In this document: one piece after another, positions 33,641 through 45,006 of the stretch
How positions within the stretch are numbered: the first letter of the stretch is position 1
Layout: each line of letters begins with the position of its first letter
Notes under the pieces: generated by a model
Databases searched by the model: none
Seen by the model: the letters and a program-made list of their open reading frames with translations, nothing else
Told to the model about the DNA's origin: nothing
From: Adiantum capillus-veneris
Taxonomy: Eukaryota; Streptophyta; Polypodiopsida; Polypodiales; Pteridaceae
Assembly: GCA_014529385.2 (NCBI GenBank)
Contig: CM043950.1
Span: 153,748,445 to 153,812,444, forward strand
DNA length: 64,000 nucleotides
Direction of reading: 5' to 3'
Program-made: the position numbers and the translations under genes

Positions 33641-34190
33641 GTAGCTCACAAGGGATGTCATCATTAAAGACATCTTGAAACCCCTTGAGAAAATTGGATA
33701 ACTCTAATTCCTTTTGGTTGCTTTTATTTACTTTTGCTAAAGCATTAGGTTCATTTTGAGAATCTTTAACAAAAATCATGTACACAGAAATAGAGCTCTT
33801 TATTGACTTGTTCAAAGCTTGTGTATATACAATGGGTATAGTTTTACCCATTTTCTTAGCATCTATATATATATCTTTTTTCCTGAACTTAAAGGAGATT
33901 CTCCTTTCAGGGAATTTAACATTGGCATCCATGCGATCAAACCATGATGCCCCTAGGATTACATCCTCATGCTTGAGAGGAGAGATAAAGAAGTCCTCTT
34001 TGTCCACATAGCTTTGGACATGGAGCCCGAATTTCCCGATTAAGGGAGTGACTGAAGCTTCTTGCCCCTTGAAAGCACCGTCTGCAGGTAGGACATCTCC
34101 CATCTCATGTGCTTGTATGCCTAGCTTGGTGGCCAACTCTATAGATATAGATTGTGAGTAGAACCAGGGTCAAAGAGAATAAAAGCATCA
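33640..34190 (-). pseudogene. Gypsy 1 protease region
   Basis: The open frame to 34136 includes FFISPLKHEDVILGASWFDR, the conserved xVILGxxWL-type end of a gypsy retropepsin. The active-site Asp lies just upstream, near 34165, where an AFILFDPGS-like peptide is reached only by changing frame. A linker, FLKGFQDVFNDDIPCELPPK, leads into RT. Confidence 0.75.
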
Positions 34191-34197
34191 TGTTCTC

Positions 34198-35794
34198 TTA
34201 CCTTTCCCCAAGCATGGCATGGCATAGAGGAGATCCTTTGTGGTGAGTTTCCTCCTCTTGGATTGGTAGCTCTAGGAGGATCATGGCGAGTGTTCTTTTG
34301 GGAACAAGCGCGGTACGCATGCCCTTGATCGCCGCACTTGAAACACCGGTTATCTTTGCGATAACGCTCAAGCTCTTCAGGAGAGAGTTTACTTTTGCGT
34401 TTGTAAACTCCCTTCTCTTTAGCTTTGTTGAATTGGCCTTAGAAGACTTTTGGACATTGTCCTTCCCCTTAGGCTCATTGGAACCCTTGTTTTTCGGGGG
34501 CTTAAAATTCCTCTTAGTCCCTGTTTGGAAATTGATTCGAGAGGCCACCATAGTATGGTGTATTATCGCCGATATGGTGCGTGGCCTTTGGGAGTTGACA
34601 TACTTCGTCATTTCTTCAGTTAAGCCCACACAAAATTGCTGATTTTGCTCTCCAAAATCCAACTTTTTGAAGACAGTGGCTTTGAGTTGTAAGTCCCAAA
34701 ACTTGTCTACATATTTGTGAATGGATTCATAGGGAGAGAGCTTCAAGATTTGCCATTCATTCGATGAGTACTTTGTCTTTGGCATTGGTGGCCAAAAACT
34801 GCTTCATAATGGAAGCTCTTAAAGCTTTCCATGTTCGTGGAGCTTCACCGTTGGCTCGTAGGCTAGACCACCATTGCCTGGAGGACTTTTGAAAGTGCAT
34901 AGCTACATGGAGTAGCTTAGAGGACTCCATGAAGCCCTCATCTCTGAATGCCGCATCAAATTGTTGGATAAAGGCCAAGACTTTGTTCGTAGCATCGAAG
35001 GTGCCATCATAGGTAAGGAAAGAGATGCTCTTCCCTCCCTCTTTGAACTTCTTGAGCTTGGACGACCTCTTCCACGCGGCATAGGATTTCCTATGGCCTC
35101 TTCTTTTTGATGGTTCAAAGGTTGCACCATCACTTTCTTCAGAAGATGAAGAATTTGAGGGAGATGGAGAAGAGGGTGACCTCTATCTCGCCTTTTTCTT
35201 GCCTTGATCTTCGTTGTCTTCACCATCACTTTCATAAGAGGAAGAGGATGAAGAAGATGGAGAAGAGGGTGTCCTCTTTCTCGCCTTTTTCTTCTCTTGA
35301 TTTTTGTCATCCCTCTTTGAATTATGGTGTGGAGAAGTGTGCGATGATCTTCTCCGTTTTGGAGGTGATGCAGAGCGTTTAGCCCGTTGTCTTTGTAGAG
35401 CCATCTCCGTCGAGGTGGCGGGAGACTCACTTATTTCTCGTTCCTTCGGTGGAGGCTCTTGAGTTCTCCTTTGGGAAGGAGATGTATCATCAAGAAGTAA
35501 ATTCTTGAGCCCTTCATATGGATTCTCTTCTTCTTCGCAAATCGGAGAGAGGCCTCTTTTGGAAGTCTCACAAGGAGGCTTCCTAGGTGTTCTCTCGTCA
35601 TGGTGGGGAGCTTGGAGAATCCCATGAGCATGGAGCTGCCGTTGCACTTCACTTTGGAGAGATGGATTGCCCATGGCTTGTTGAATCCTAGAAACAAGAT
35701 GGTTAACAAGCATCAGGGCATCATTAGTAGCTTGCTCATTAGAAAAATGAAAGTTATCAACATTAATTTCACTCTCTTTACTATTATCAGCCAT
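34198..35794 (-). pseudogene. Gypsy 1 gag
   Basis: Starts at MADNSKESEINVDNF (35794). A basic, Ser/Arg-rich N-terminal half (about 35500-35100) contains a near-duplicate SPSSSSSSSYESDGED segment. The capsid part follows with AFIQQFDAAFRDEGFMESS, RQWWSSLRANGEAPRTWKAL and ESIHKYVDKFWDLQLKAT. A CX2CX4HX4C knuckle, CFKCGDQGHAYRAC (about 34350-34309), is in a different frame from the flanking ORF. At least three frame changes are present. Structural precursor of the particle, broken here. Confidence 0.87.
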
Positions 35795-36198
35795 TCTAAC
35801 AACTTTTAGGTGTAAACTTTTTAGGTGTACTTTGGCACTTCAAGCCCTAGTTGCTACTCCTCTTTACCCCTTTAGAAAAAGCACTCAAGCTGCTGTACCC
35901 GTGGCTTAAATACCATTAATTGCAAGGAATAGAAGAGAGGGCCCTTCAACACCAAAACAACACCGGCTCCTGTCAAGCTTCTAATAGCTCAATAGTGGTT
36001 AAGCCATAGGCAAGCCCGGTAGGACTCCACAATTAAGACCATGGCTCTCGACGGTGATGCCCCGTTAACTGCACGAACGCAGGCGCACTGCAAGGCTCAA
36101 AAATCACTATTCTACTTACTCACATGCAATTAATAATACCAACCATTTATAGCTAGCTTGAGGACCTCCCTTCTTGAGCAAGAAAAGAGAAACCTTGT

Positions 36199-36211
36199 GC
36201 TGTGATACCAA
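36199..36211 (-). other. Gypsy 1 primer binding site (tRNA-Met type)
   Basis: The minus strand reads TTGGTATCACAGC immediately after the 5' LTR end TGTTACA. It is one mismatch from TGGTATCAGAGC. Confidence 0.8.
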
Positions 36212-37295
36212 TGTAACATTTAATGGCCAAGTAACTTGTGTGTAGCGGAAAATAGCATGAACATATTGAGCATTTCATTAGAATAGCTTCCTAATGAGAA
36301 TAACAAGAGTGCTTGGGTGGAGAGAGCAACAAAAAGCATAACACCTAGTTAGATAGCATGAACAATACTTCAAAAGAGAGAGAAATTAAGCAATTGACAA
36401 CAATTGAGGAAATGATTTTCATGGAGCCGGTCCCCCCTCCAAAAGGCTTTGTATTATGGTTTCTCCCATCAAGAGAGACATTTTACAATACAATTCTTTG
36501 TGTTCCTTCAATACTAGCTAGTGCAATGAAGATGGAAACTTCATGCCCTAAGCAAAACACTTATCAAACACAACATCAATTCCCTCACAGTCTCAGACCC
36601 AAGACCTCACACACCTTTGAAGATGGTGAGAGCTAGCGGGGTATGAGAGTAGATTGAGAGGAAGAAGGAGTATTCTTACGAGAAAGATGTACATCTCCTC
36701 ACATAATCACTCATATTAGCATAGCTTAGCGTAGTAATTAGCATGCTAGAGGAGATGAGCATGCATTGAAGCTTGGCTCTTGGTTGGATTTGCATCACAA
36801 AGCCAAGAGTTGCTGGTGTAGGCCTCCCTTCTCACAAGCTTGGAGTAGGTGGTAAGCTTTCCATTAAAGCTTGAGAAGGAGAGAGAGTCTTCTTTCCTTC
36901 ACACATGAGATTGTGTGAGTGTGTGTGTGATAATCCCTTGCCAAAATCAGCCCCCTCTCTCTCTTGGTCGACCCCTCTTGCTATTTGCTCATGTTGCAGT
37001 CCTATTGGACCTCCCTAGGCTTAGCCAATGGAATTTCAAGAGCATACATGATAGTCTTCTGACATGTGTCCCCCTTTCCCCTTTTGTGAGAGCTTTAGGT
37101 AATTTAATAATTCAACTAAACTCTCATTGGACCCCTTTGCCTCCTGGCCAATAAGAATTAGGCAAGCCATTGGGCTGCTGAATGCTCATTCGACCCCTTG
37201 GGATATTGTCCAATAGTCTTTTAGAGAGCTTAATCCCATTGGTTCTTTTATTAAGTGTTTTTAAATTAATTAAACTAGATTTACTCTAGCCTAAT

Positions 37296-37514
37296 TGAAG
37301 TCGCGGAGCGGAGCGTGGGTCGACTCTCTCTCTCTCACACACACACAGTGAGCTTACACAGTACAGTACGCAGAGATCTGTTAGAAGGGTTATCTCCCAA
37401 TTCCTTAGTATTCACAAAGAATATGTTAGTATATACAAAGAGTTAGAGGTAAGTGAGTTAGGCGGGCGGGCGGCCATATCCGCATAAGAGGCCACTTGGG
37501 CTTTAATCCCAACA
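37296..37514 (-). repeat. 3' LTR of copia C (left in window)
   Basis: Minus strand TGTTGGGATTAAAGCCC...CGCGACTTCA. Contains CT and CA microsatellite runs and a GGCGGGCGGGCGG-like block. Confidence 0.95.
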
Positions 37515-37527
37515 ACCTCCCACTTAA
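37515..37527 (-). other. Copia C polypurine tract
   Basis: The minus strand reads AAGTGGGAGGT directly before the LTR start TGTTGGGATT. Confidence 0.85.
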
Positions 37528-37598
37528 AGTCCAATGTGGCACTTTAAGTAACTGTAAATCTATGAACATAAATGTACAAAGATTTACATGGCTGCCAT

Positions 37599-40175
37599 CT
37601 ATCCAATGCCCAATAACTCACGACAATGCACAAAGCCCTCTCCTGGAAGTCCCTTTGTGAGTAGATCAGCAGGATTGTCCTTGGTGTGGATCTTCAGCAG
37701 TTGTATCTGCTTGTCTTCAAGTACTTCCCTAATGAAGTGATACTTCACATCAATATGCTTAGTCTTCGAATGGAACACTGGATTCTTTGCCAATTGTATA
37801 GCACTTTGACTATCACAATATAACTCTGGCATATCTGCATTGATTCCCAAGTCTGCAACCAATCTACCAAGCCAAATAGCTTCTTTGCATGCCTCATTTG
37901 CTGCAACATACTCAGCTTCTGTAGTAGACTGCGTAACACAATCTTGTAATCGAGATCGCCATGATATGGCACCTCCAGCCAATGTAAAGAAATAGCCTGA
38001 TGTAGATCTCCTCTTATCCAAGTCTCCTGCATAATCTGAGTCAGTGTATCCTCTGACACTCAAATCCTGACTACCATAGCATATGCGCATACTCTTTGTA
38101 TGTTTTAAGTATCTCATGATACCTTTCACTGCCTCCCAATGTTTCTTGCCGGGATTTGACATATATCTGCTAACCACTCCCACTGCAAATGCAATATCCG
38201 GACGTGTAGCAATCATTGCATACATCAAACTACCCACTGTAGACGCATATGGAATCTTATCCATTTCAGCCTTTTCTTCCTCAGACACAGGACAATCTTG
38301 TTTGCTAAGTTTCACATATGGTGGCAATGGAACACTCAATGCCTTTCCCTTCTCCATATTGAAACGTTGCAAAACCTTGTCAATATACTCTGTTTGAGAT
38401 AACCAAATCAACTTCTTTGATCTGTCTCTCTCAATGCGCATACCAAGTATATGACTTGCCTCACCCATGTCTTTCATGTCAAACGATTTTGCCATCTTTG
38501 ACTTCAAAGCTGAAATTTCTTCCAAGTGTTTGCCAGCAATCAACATGTCATCCACATACAAAATAAGGATCAGCCAACTGCCATCCTTAGCCTTCTTTGT
38601 ATATAGACAGTGATCGAACTCACTACGTTTGTAGCCTTGAGAAAGCATAAACTGGTGGAACTTATGGTACCATGCCCTCGGTGATTGTTTTAAGCCATAA
38701 AGACTCTTTAACAACTGGCATACCAAATGTTCCATGCCTTTCTCAACAAACCCTTCTGGCTGCTGCATGTAAATTTCCACATCTAAATCACCATGCAAGA
38801 ACGCTGTCTTGACATCCATTTGGTGCAACACCAAATCCAATATAGCAACCAATGCAAGAAAGCATCTCAATGTAGTCATCTTAACCACTGGAGAGAAGAC
38901 TTCATCAAAGTCAATGCCTTGTTCTTGCTTAAAGCCCTTGGCAACAAGCCTTGCTTTGTACTTTGGCTGACTATCATGAGCGGTGATCTTATACCTGTAA
39001 ACCCATTTACAAGGTAGAGCCGTTTTGCCCTGTGGTAATTTAACCAACTTCCATGTCTGGTTTTTATGCAGAGCTGTCATCTCTGACTGCATGGCCAACT
39101 GCCATTTTTTCGAGTCAACCACTTGTAATGCTTCCTTGTAACAAGATGGTTCTCCGCAATCTGTGAGCATGACATAATTTAGAGATGGCACATAACGATC
39201 AGGTGGTTTGGAGACACGCTCAGAACGTCTCGCCACAACTGATTCTGCCTCTCTAGCCACTATAGGCTGTTCCTGAGCCTGACCATGCTGTCTTGATGTG
39301 CTAGCACTAGGTCCATCTTCCCTGAAGACAACTCTTCTGATCTCCTCTGTCTTCTCTGGCTTAGCGTGAAACTTGGCTTCATTGAAATGCACATCATTGC
39401 TACGAATAAGCTTTCTGGACTCAGGATCCCAAAGCCGGTAACCCATCTCGCCCGATTCTCCGTAGCCAAGAAATATACACTTCTTGCTCTTTGGTTCTAA
39501 CTTATTTCTGAACTCCTTAGGAATATGGCTATAAGCTTCACAACCAAAGACTCTGAGATGCTTATACGAAGGTGCCTTGCCTGTCCATAGCATCTCGGCC
39601 ACTGCACTCTTATCCAATACCCTACTAGGAGACCTGTTGATCAAATGGACTGCTGTAGCCACTGCTTCCGCCCAAAATCCATCAGGCAACTCAGCATTTG
39701 ACAACATGCTTCTGACCTTCTCTTGTATGGTCCTATTCATACGTTCTGCAACCCCATTCTGTGAAGGATTATATGGTGCAGTAAGTTCCCGCTTAATCCC
39801 TTTTGCTTCACAAAAGTCTTGAAAAGCTTTGGAAACGTACTCTCCACCATTGTCAGTTCTCAAGCACTTCAGCTTCTGACCACTCTGATTCTCCACCAGC
39901 TGCAAGAATGTCTTAAAGACCTTGAGCACCTCATCCTTGTGCTTCAAGAAGTAAACCCATACTTTGCGAGAATAGTCATCTATGAATGTACAAAAGTACG
40001 CTGCTCCCCCTAGTGACAAACTAGGCATTGGTCCGCATAGGTCACTGTGTACAAGAGCTAACCGTTCGTCCCTACGATTCCTCTTTGATCTGTGCGGTTC
40101 CTGTGTTTGCTTACCATAAACACAATGCTCACAAAACTCGAAATCTTGAAATGAAAATCCAGGCAAATAACCATA
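37599..40175 (-). CDS. Copia C pol: integrase, reverse transcriptase, RNase H
   Basis: The open segment continues in the same frame as the upstream gag-protease ORF after one TAA at 40176-40178. It opens in the integrase zinc region (CEHCVYGKQ). The integrase core has HSDLCGPMPS, LRTDNGGEY and GVAERMNRT holding the D, D and E residues. RT shows LPCKWVYRYKITA, MDVKTAFLHGDL, SLYGLKQSPRAWYHKF and the catalytic YVDD in LILYVDDMLIA. RNase H shows GYTDSDYAGDLDKRRSTSGY and QSTTEAEYVAA, and the tail is HTKDNPADLLTKGLP. All catalytic motifs are intact. Its role is reverse transcription and integration of the element. Confidence 0.95.
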   Translation of the reverse strand, partial: YGYLPGFSFQDFEFCEHCVYGKQTQEPHRSKRNRRDERLALVHSDLCGPMPSLSLGGAAYFCTFIDDYSRKVWVYFLKHKDEVLKVFKTFLQLVENQSGQKLKCLRTDNGGEYVSKAFQDFCEAKGIKRELTAPYNPSQNGVAERMNRTIQEKVRSMLSNAELPDGFWAEAVATAVHLINRSPSRVLDKSAVAEMLWTGKAPSYKHLRVFGCEAYSHIPKEFRNKLEPKSKKCIFLGYGESGEMGYRLWDPESRKLIRSNDVHFNEAKFHAKPEKTEEIRRVVFREDGPSASTSRQHGQAQEQPIVAREAESVVARRSERVSKPPDRYVPSLNYVMLTDCGEPSCYKEALQVVDSKKWQLAMQSEMTALHKNQTWKLVKLPQGKTALPCKWVYRYKITAHDSQPKYKARLVAKGFKQEQGIDFDEVFSPVVKMTTLRCFLALVAILDLVLHQMDVKTAFLHGDLDVEIYMQQPEGFVEKGMEHLVCQLLKSLYGLKQSPRAWYHKFHQFMLSQGYKRSEFDHCLYTKKAKDGSWLILILYVDDMLIAGKHLEEISALKSKMAKSFDMKDMGEASHILGMRIERDRSKKLIWLSQTEYIDKVLQRFNMEKGKALSVPLPPYVKLSKQDCPVSEEEKAEMDKIPYASTVGSLMYAMIATRPDIAFAVGVVSRYMSNPGKKHWEAVKGIMRYLKHTKSMRICYGSQDLSVRGYTDSDYAGDLDKRRSTSGYFFTLAGGAISWRSRLQDCVTQSTTEAEYVAANEACKEAIWLGRLVADLGINADMPELYCDSQSAIQLAKNPVFHSKTKHIDVKYHFIREVLEDKQIQLLKIHTKDNPADLLTKGLPGEGFVHCRELLGIG

Positions 40176-41576
40176 TTAATGAGAAAGTATTTCCATTCCT
40201 CTTTTTGACATATGTCCCAACCTACGATGCCACAGTGACACACTTGGCTGCTCAATCACATTAATTACATGGTCTTTAACCTCTGAAACATGTAAAGTGT
40301 ACAGAGTTCCTGACTTGCTGCCATGTGCTACAGTCATCGAACCTTTGGAGATCTTCCAAGCGCTGTTCCCAAAAACTGTCACATAACCCGCATCATCCAA
40401 CTTCCCTGTACTAATCAAGCTCTTTCGGATTGCTGGAACATGTCTGACATTCTTGAGCCATAAAGAAGAGCCATTCTGAAACTTCAACTGCACATCTCCC
40501 ACTCCAAGTATGTCACAAACCTGCTCATTGCCAAGTCTGACATAATCTTTAGTAGCCACATATGATGTAAACCACTCTTTGTGCGGAGAAACATGTAAAG
40601 ATGCCCCTGAGTCGATAATCCAATCACTCATAGCATGTCCATCCTCTGCAGTCAAGAAAACAGAATCAAGATTGCTTGTAAGGAAGATGTCACCACCTGC
40701 TATACCAGAATCACTGTCTGAACCAGATCCTGTGACATTCACCTCTTCAATCTTCACTGAACTCTGCTTTTCATCTTGCTCAGAACTCTTCGTTTTGCCT
40801 TTTTCTTGTTTCCACTTCGTATAGTCTCGCTTCATGTGACCCTTCTTGCCACAATGGTAGCATTCTATGTCATCCTTTGACTTCGAATCACGAGACTTAC
40901 TTCGGTTTTGTGCCTTCTTACCCTTCTTCTCTTTAAACTGTTGTCTCCCTCGAACGACCAAAGCGCTATTGCCTTTGCCTTTGTCAATGTTCTTCCTGTT
41001 CACTTCCTCTGTGAGCAAGCTGCCTTCTACATTGGCACTTGTAAGACCTTCTGGCGCGACAGAATTACTTAACGCTGTACGAAAAGTATCCCAACTGTCT
41101 GGCAAAGTGATTAAGAGAAACATAGCCTTCACTGAATCTGGAAAGACTATCTCCTGTGCTGTTAACTGGCTGAAAATTGAGTGAAATTCATTCAGATGAT
41201 TTGACATGGCTGTCCCTTCCTTCATCTTCAAATCCACCAATTTCTTGAGCCAGTAAATCTGAGAAGCAGCACTTTGTTTCTCGTACATATCACATAGCTT
41301 TTGCCATACGCCATACGCTGTAGTCTCTTCTGCTACGTTGAAGTAAACATTTTCTGCCAGTGTCAGCATGATTGTGGAACAAGCTAACTCGTCAAGCTCT
41401 TCCCACTCATCTTCAGCCATACCTTCTGGTCTCTCCCCTTTGAGCTTCAGTGGCTTCACTTGTTTTTTCTGCACCAAAACCTGCCAAATCTGCTTCTTCC
41501 AGAATGGAAAGTTTGTGCCATCCAGCTTCTTTATGTTGTAAAGAGTCTCACTTTGAGAAGATGCCATATCTGCCAA
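40176..41576 (-). CDS. Copia C gag, protease and start of integrase
   Basis: 466 residues from ATG 41576 (MADMASSQSETLYNIKKLDG). Gag shows WEELDELACSTIMLTLAENV and LKMKEGTAMSNHLNEFHSI. The zinc knuckle, CYHCGKKGHMKRDY at about residue 240, has Tyr where the last Cys should be. The protease active site is in DWIIDSGASLHVS. The start of integrase contains the two His of the zinc domain in LWHRRLGHMSKRGMEILSH, directly before the TAA stop. Without the stop this would fuse to pol. The stop and the lost Cys probably make the copy non-autonomous. Confidence 0.94.
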   Translation of the reverse strand: MADMASSQSETLYNIKKLDGTNFPFWKKQIWQVLVQKKQVKPLKLKGERPEGMAEDEWEELDELACSTIMLTLAENVYFNVAEETTAYGVWQKLCDMYEKQSAASQIYWLKKLVDLKMKEGTAMSNHLNEFHSIFSQLTAQEIVFPDSVKAMFLLITLPDSWDTFRTALSNSVAPEGLTSANVEGSLLTEEVNRKNIDKGKGNSALVVRGRQQFKEKKGKKAQNRSKSRDSKSKDDIECYHCGKKGHMKRDYTKWKQEKGKTKSSEQDEKQSSVKIEEVNVTGSGSDSDSGIAGGDIFLTSNLDSVFLTAEDGHAMSDWIIDSGASLHVSPHKEWFTSYVATKDYVRLGNEQVCDILGVGDVQLKFQNGSSLWLKNVRHVPAIRKSLISTGKLDDAGYVTVFGNSAWKISKGSMTVAHGSKSGTLYTLHVSEVKDHVINVIEQPSVSLWHRRLGHMSKRGMEILSH

Positions 41577-42635
41577 ACTGTTTACTCCTGAGAAAAATCC
41601 GGCAGAGTTTCCCCTGTAAACTGGCCTCTGTACACAATAAACAAGCTATAATCAACAAGCTGAACACCTCTCCTCAGGAACTGTCAGTATTTTTGAAAAT
41701 TTTTGACAGAGTCTCCCCTGTAAACTGAGCTCTGGGAACCAAAAGATAGCTCAAGAAACAATCATAAATAGCTGACCAATGACAAATCTAAAAAATCCCT
41801 GTAATATGCTGTCCTGTAAGCATACACTGTCTCCTCTCTGGGCGATGACAGAACCTGTATCTGTCTCAAGACTGAACTCTGAACAATGCCTCAACGGCCT
41901 GACGCATAAGATGCAATCCAGTGTCTACACAAAGTCATACATCCTAAGGGATAAAAGTCGCCGAAGAAGATGCGTGTAGAGGGGAACTCCAGTAACCTAA
42001 TCCACCTCACACTGGGTAACCCAGCCCCCAGTGCTTGGCTTCAAAAAACCTCACACACGACCCTCTCAGATGGCTCAGCAAACTGCCCAGAACTAGCATA
42101 CATCCTATAATAGACCAATCACTGTCCTATGACCGCTGCGGCGGTCTGTCTGCTAGCGTGACTCACAACTAGCAGACCCACAATCACAGTACATCAATCT
42201 GCAATACATGCCAGTGGTGTCAAGCCGTCGTATGGCCACACCTCCCCTGGAACCTGGCAAGCACAAGAAGTAGCAATGCAGACTGCAATATATATATCTG
42301 ATGATATATATGTGTACCTGGTCTATAGATGATGCTCTGAAGATGAAAAAGTGATGTATGTCGATGTCGATATTGATGTCGACCACCTCCTGCTTGCCAA
42401 TCTACACAAGACGGATTTCTTTGCGGCTGAAATCTATCTTCTGCTGTAGTGCTCAGAACGAAATTCTGAGGGCATCAACGGCTTCGAAAGGGGGGTAAAA
42501 CCCCAGGTCGCCTATTGGAAACGCTCCCGGAACGCCGAGTGTGAATCTTCGAACTCCGGATCCAGAATCTGCCAGAAAAAGTGCGCGCGCGCGCGATTGC
42601 GCAAATCCGCACTGAACCAAGGCTCTGATACCAAT
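41577..42635 (-). other. Copia C leader and primer binding site
   Basis: About 1 kb without coding potential between the 5' LTR and gag. The primer site TGGTATCAGAGC (minus strand, 42623-42634) adjoins the LTR. GCGCGCGCGCG occurs at about 42582-42593. Confidence 0.8.
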
Positions 42636-42852
42636 TGAAGTTGCGGAGCGGAGCGTGGGTCGACTCTCTCTCTCACACACACACAGTGAGCTTACACAGT
42701 ACAGTACGCAGAGATCTGTTAGAAGGGTTATCTCCCAATTCCTTAGTATTCACAAAGAATATGTTAGTATATACAAAGAGTTAGAGGTAAGTGAGTTAGG
42801 CTGGCGGGCGGCCATATCCGCATAAGAGGCCACTTGGGCTTTAATCCCAACA
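42636..42852 (-). repeat. 5' LTR of copia C (right in window)
   Basis: 217 bases, almost identical to 37296-37514. Differences are TTGCGG for TCGCGG, one fewer CT unit, and GGCTGGCGGG for GGCGGGCGGG. Confidence 0.95.
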
Positions 42853-42966
42853 CTAATTCTCATTGGTCCACCTCCAAGCCCATCCAATAGGATTTGAGTA
42901 CTCCTTGTGGGCATCTGGGCTAGGGAGCTGACATGTGTCCCTCATTCCCTTTGTGTAAAGGGAGCT

Positions 42967-42968
<2 letters not shown>

Positions 42969-43019
<51 letters not shown>
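42969..43019. repeat. TG microsatellite in gypsy 1 LTR
   Basis: About 24 TG units. The partner LTR has only a handful at the equivalent site (about 30120-30134). Confidence 0.92.
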
Positions 43020-43020
<1 letters not shown>

Positions 43021-43409
43021 TGACTTTCTCTCTCATCCCCTACTTGCAAGGCTCACCCCCTCCTATGTAGGGATGGATGAAGACTTTTGGGACACACACA
43101 AAGCATGCAATTTTCCGTAATGTTGACCTTTGGACACAACCTTTGAATTTTGGAACCTTAGCATTTTGGAAGTCTTAATGGGCTGAACCTTAGGGTCTTT
43201 TAAGCCCATTGTTGCACATTGCTCTTTTGCAGATGCCCCCCCCCCCTTTAGATCCCTATTTTCTCTCCTTTGGATACCTACTGTGGTTGGTCTGCTAGCT
43301 TAATCAATATTCTAGCTTTTTCTCCCCTGGTACTTCCCCATATTAAACGATCAGTTTAACATGAGAAAATCATTTAGGAGAATTAGATATTGATTATTAT
43401 GACATGTTT

Positions 43410-44411
43410 TGTCTTTTGGTTGGCAAAAATAACCTTCTACATGAGAGGTCCTTTGTCTTTTTCCACGGTTTCTTGCTCTCTCCACCTCTTGAGTAGGAGC
43501 AAGAGTGGCAAAGAAATTTTAGAAACCCCATCACGTAAACCAAAAATGTTTGCAACTGGTTGGCACCCAGTGAGTCGCAAACCAAGCGTCCATATGAATT
43601 GTCCGTTAAAACATTGTGAGCATCCATTGATTTATAGTTTAGTGGCACCAGCTTTCAAGAGATATAAGAGAAATTCTCTATTTTCCTTGTCCGTGGTGTT
43701 AAGTACACAACCACCTTAGCCTAGAACATGTCTAGTATTTCAAAACACTGCTTTGCAAGAAGCTTGAGTATGTGAAAGCTGGTTATTGCGTTTCAAAATG
43801 TTAGACCATAACTACCCCAACAAGCTATCCAACTTTGCTATCGACTCAACTGCCTTTCAAAATGCCCATCAATACACTATCGCATAGCTGCCTACTATCG
43901 ACACTACCTTTGTATGCAACATCTCAAAATGCAAGCTTGCCGGTAGAAATCAACCCGTTCTCTCGGGAAGTTCATCTCTTAGACATGTAAGTTACCACAT
44001 GATTTCAAATGAATGGGTTTTTCCATGGTCAAAATTTTAAAATTTTAACAGGATTATATTAATAGAAGGGTTTTTTAAATTGATTTTAGAGAAAAAACAG
44101 TAATTTTTTGAAGAAAAAGGGATCATTTATTACCTTAAGCATGTAATTAAAGGGGTTTTTTAAAATACCCTTTGAACGCACGTTATATAAATAGTTTCTT
44201 AAAGGTGCACCCCCTGAGCCTGTTCTATGAGCGCTTGAAAACAATCCTTTCCTAGATCCTAAATTTGATTGGCCATTGAAGAGGGCCTCAGATTGAGGCA
44301 TTTTAAAATGCACTATGCAAATGCACATGTTAGAATGTTGCAAGTATCAAAACGCTACAAAGAGGGGGTCGTTAGTGCATGCATTTCAAAATGTTGCACT
44401 TTAGAGGTTGC
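43410..44411. other. Non-coding interval between gypsy 1 and gypsy 2
   Basis: No protein-like frame. The motif [CT]TCAAAATG recurs at about 43790, 43854, 43921 and 44382 (and 57553 beyond gypsy 2), suggesting an old degenerate repeat that gypsy 2 split. Confidence 0.5.
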
Positions 44412-44416
44412 CAATG

Positions 44417-44655
44417 TGTGCGCGTATGTCGCACGTGTCAATGCAAGGAACTTGCCGATACACCGTGTGCGAGCCACAAATGGCTCCAAGCACACAACAA
44501 GCCTAAACTAGTAAGCTCAAAGAAGGCGATGGTGTGTCACTCACCGCTCTACGCTTGCTTCGTGGAGAATTCCTTGCCGCAAAGAAGAAGGAGCTGCTGC
44601 TTCGCCGCGCTCAACCGCTTCGCCGCCGCCGTGCCGTCGTCGCAATGCTCGATCG

Positions 44656-44692
<37 letters not shown>

Positions 44693-45006
44693 GCATACAC
44701 ACACACACAAGGAGATGAAGAGGAAGGAGATGGAGATGGAGCAAGAGCACTCTTCTATTGCACAAATGAGAGAATGAGTGAATTTTAGGTTTAGTTGACT
44801 TTTATATGAGCTCACCCCATTCACACTTGGGCGCCCATGCTTAGCTAACTAATCCCTTGAATGTTCTAATTATAGTGCGCCTCTCATCGGCGATCACTCT
44901 TACCCTTTTCCTATTAGACCGACAAGCCCGATACTTGACTCTACCATGTAAATAATACAACGTCCGTCGTAGGTGATATGGTGTCCGTGAGCCGTGAGGG
45001 TTAACA
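44417..45006 (-). repeat. 3' LTR of gypsy 2 (left in window)
   Basis: Contains a CT tract (about 44659-44690) and an AC run. Matches 56917-57509 throughout, with scattered substitutions and small indels. Confidence 0.92.

Larger units (their letters stand above)
37296..42852 (-). mobile_element. Copia C: young, nearly intact Ty1/copia element
   Basis: LTRs of 219 and 217 bases (37296-37514 and 42636-42852) differ by about two substitutions and one 2-base microsatellite step. Perfect target duplication CTAAT at 37291-37295 and 42853-42857. tRNA-Met primer site and purine tract are intact. One gag-pol frame of about 1,325 codons is interrupted by a single stop. It is nested in the gypsy 1 LTR and is the youngest dated insertion in the window. 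Confidence 0.96.
28755..43404 (-). mobile_element. Gypsy 1: chromodomain Ty3/gypsy element (chromovirus)
   Basis: LTRs at 28755-30515 and 36212-43404 (the latter interrupted by copia C) read TGTCATAATAATC...TGTTACA on the minus strand. Perfect target duplication TGTTT at 28750-28754 and 43405-43409. A tRNA-Met primer site adjoins the right LTR and a purine tract the left one. Internal order gag-PR-RT-RH-IN-chromodomain defines a chromovirus. Frameshifts in gag and pol and an altered RT active site show it cannot move on its own. Confidence 0.93.
36212..43404 (-). repeat. 5' LTR of gypsy 1 (right in window), split by copia C
   Basis: Parts 36212-37295 and 42858-43404 align with the left LTR. 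The break at CTAAT is caused by copia C. Removing copia C and one CTAAT leaves about 1631 bases. This copy has a single 195-bp unit and an expanded TG tract (42969-43019). Confidence 0.9.

Noticed and set aside
34903-35430. 175-residue basic minus-strand ORF
   Set aside because: It is a frame shadow of gypsy 1 gag. The true capsid frame reads through other registers here.
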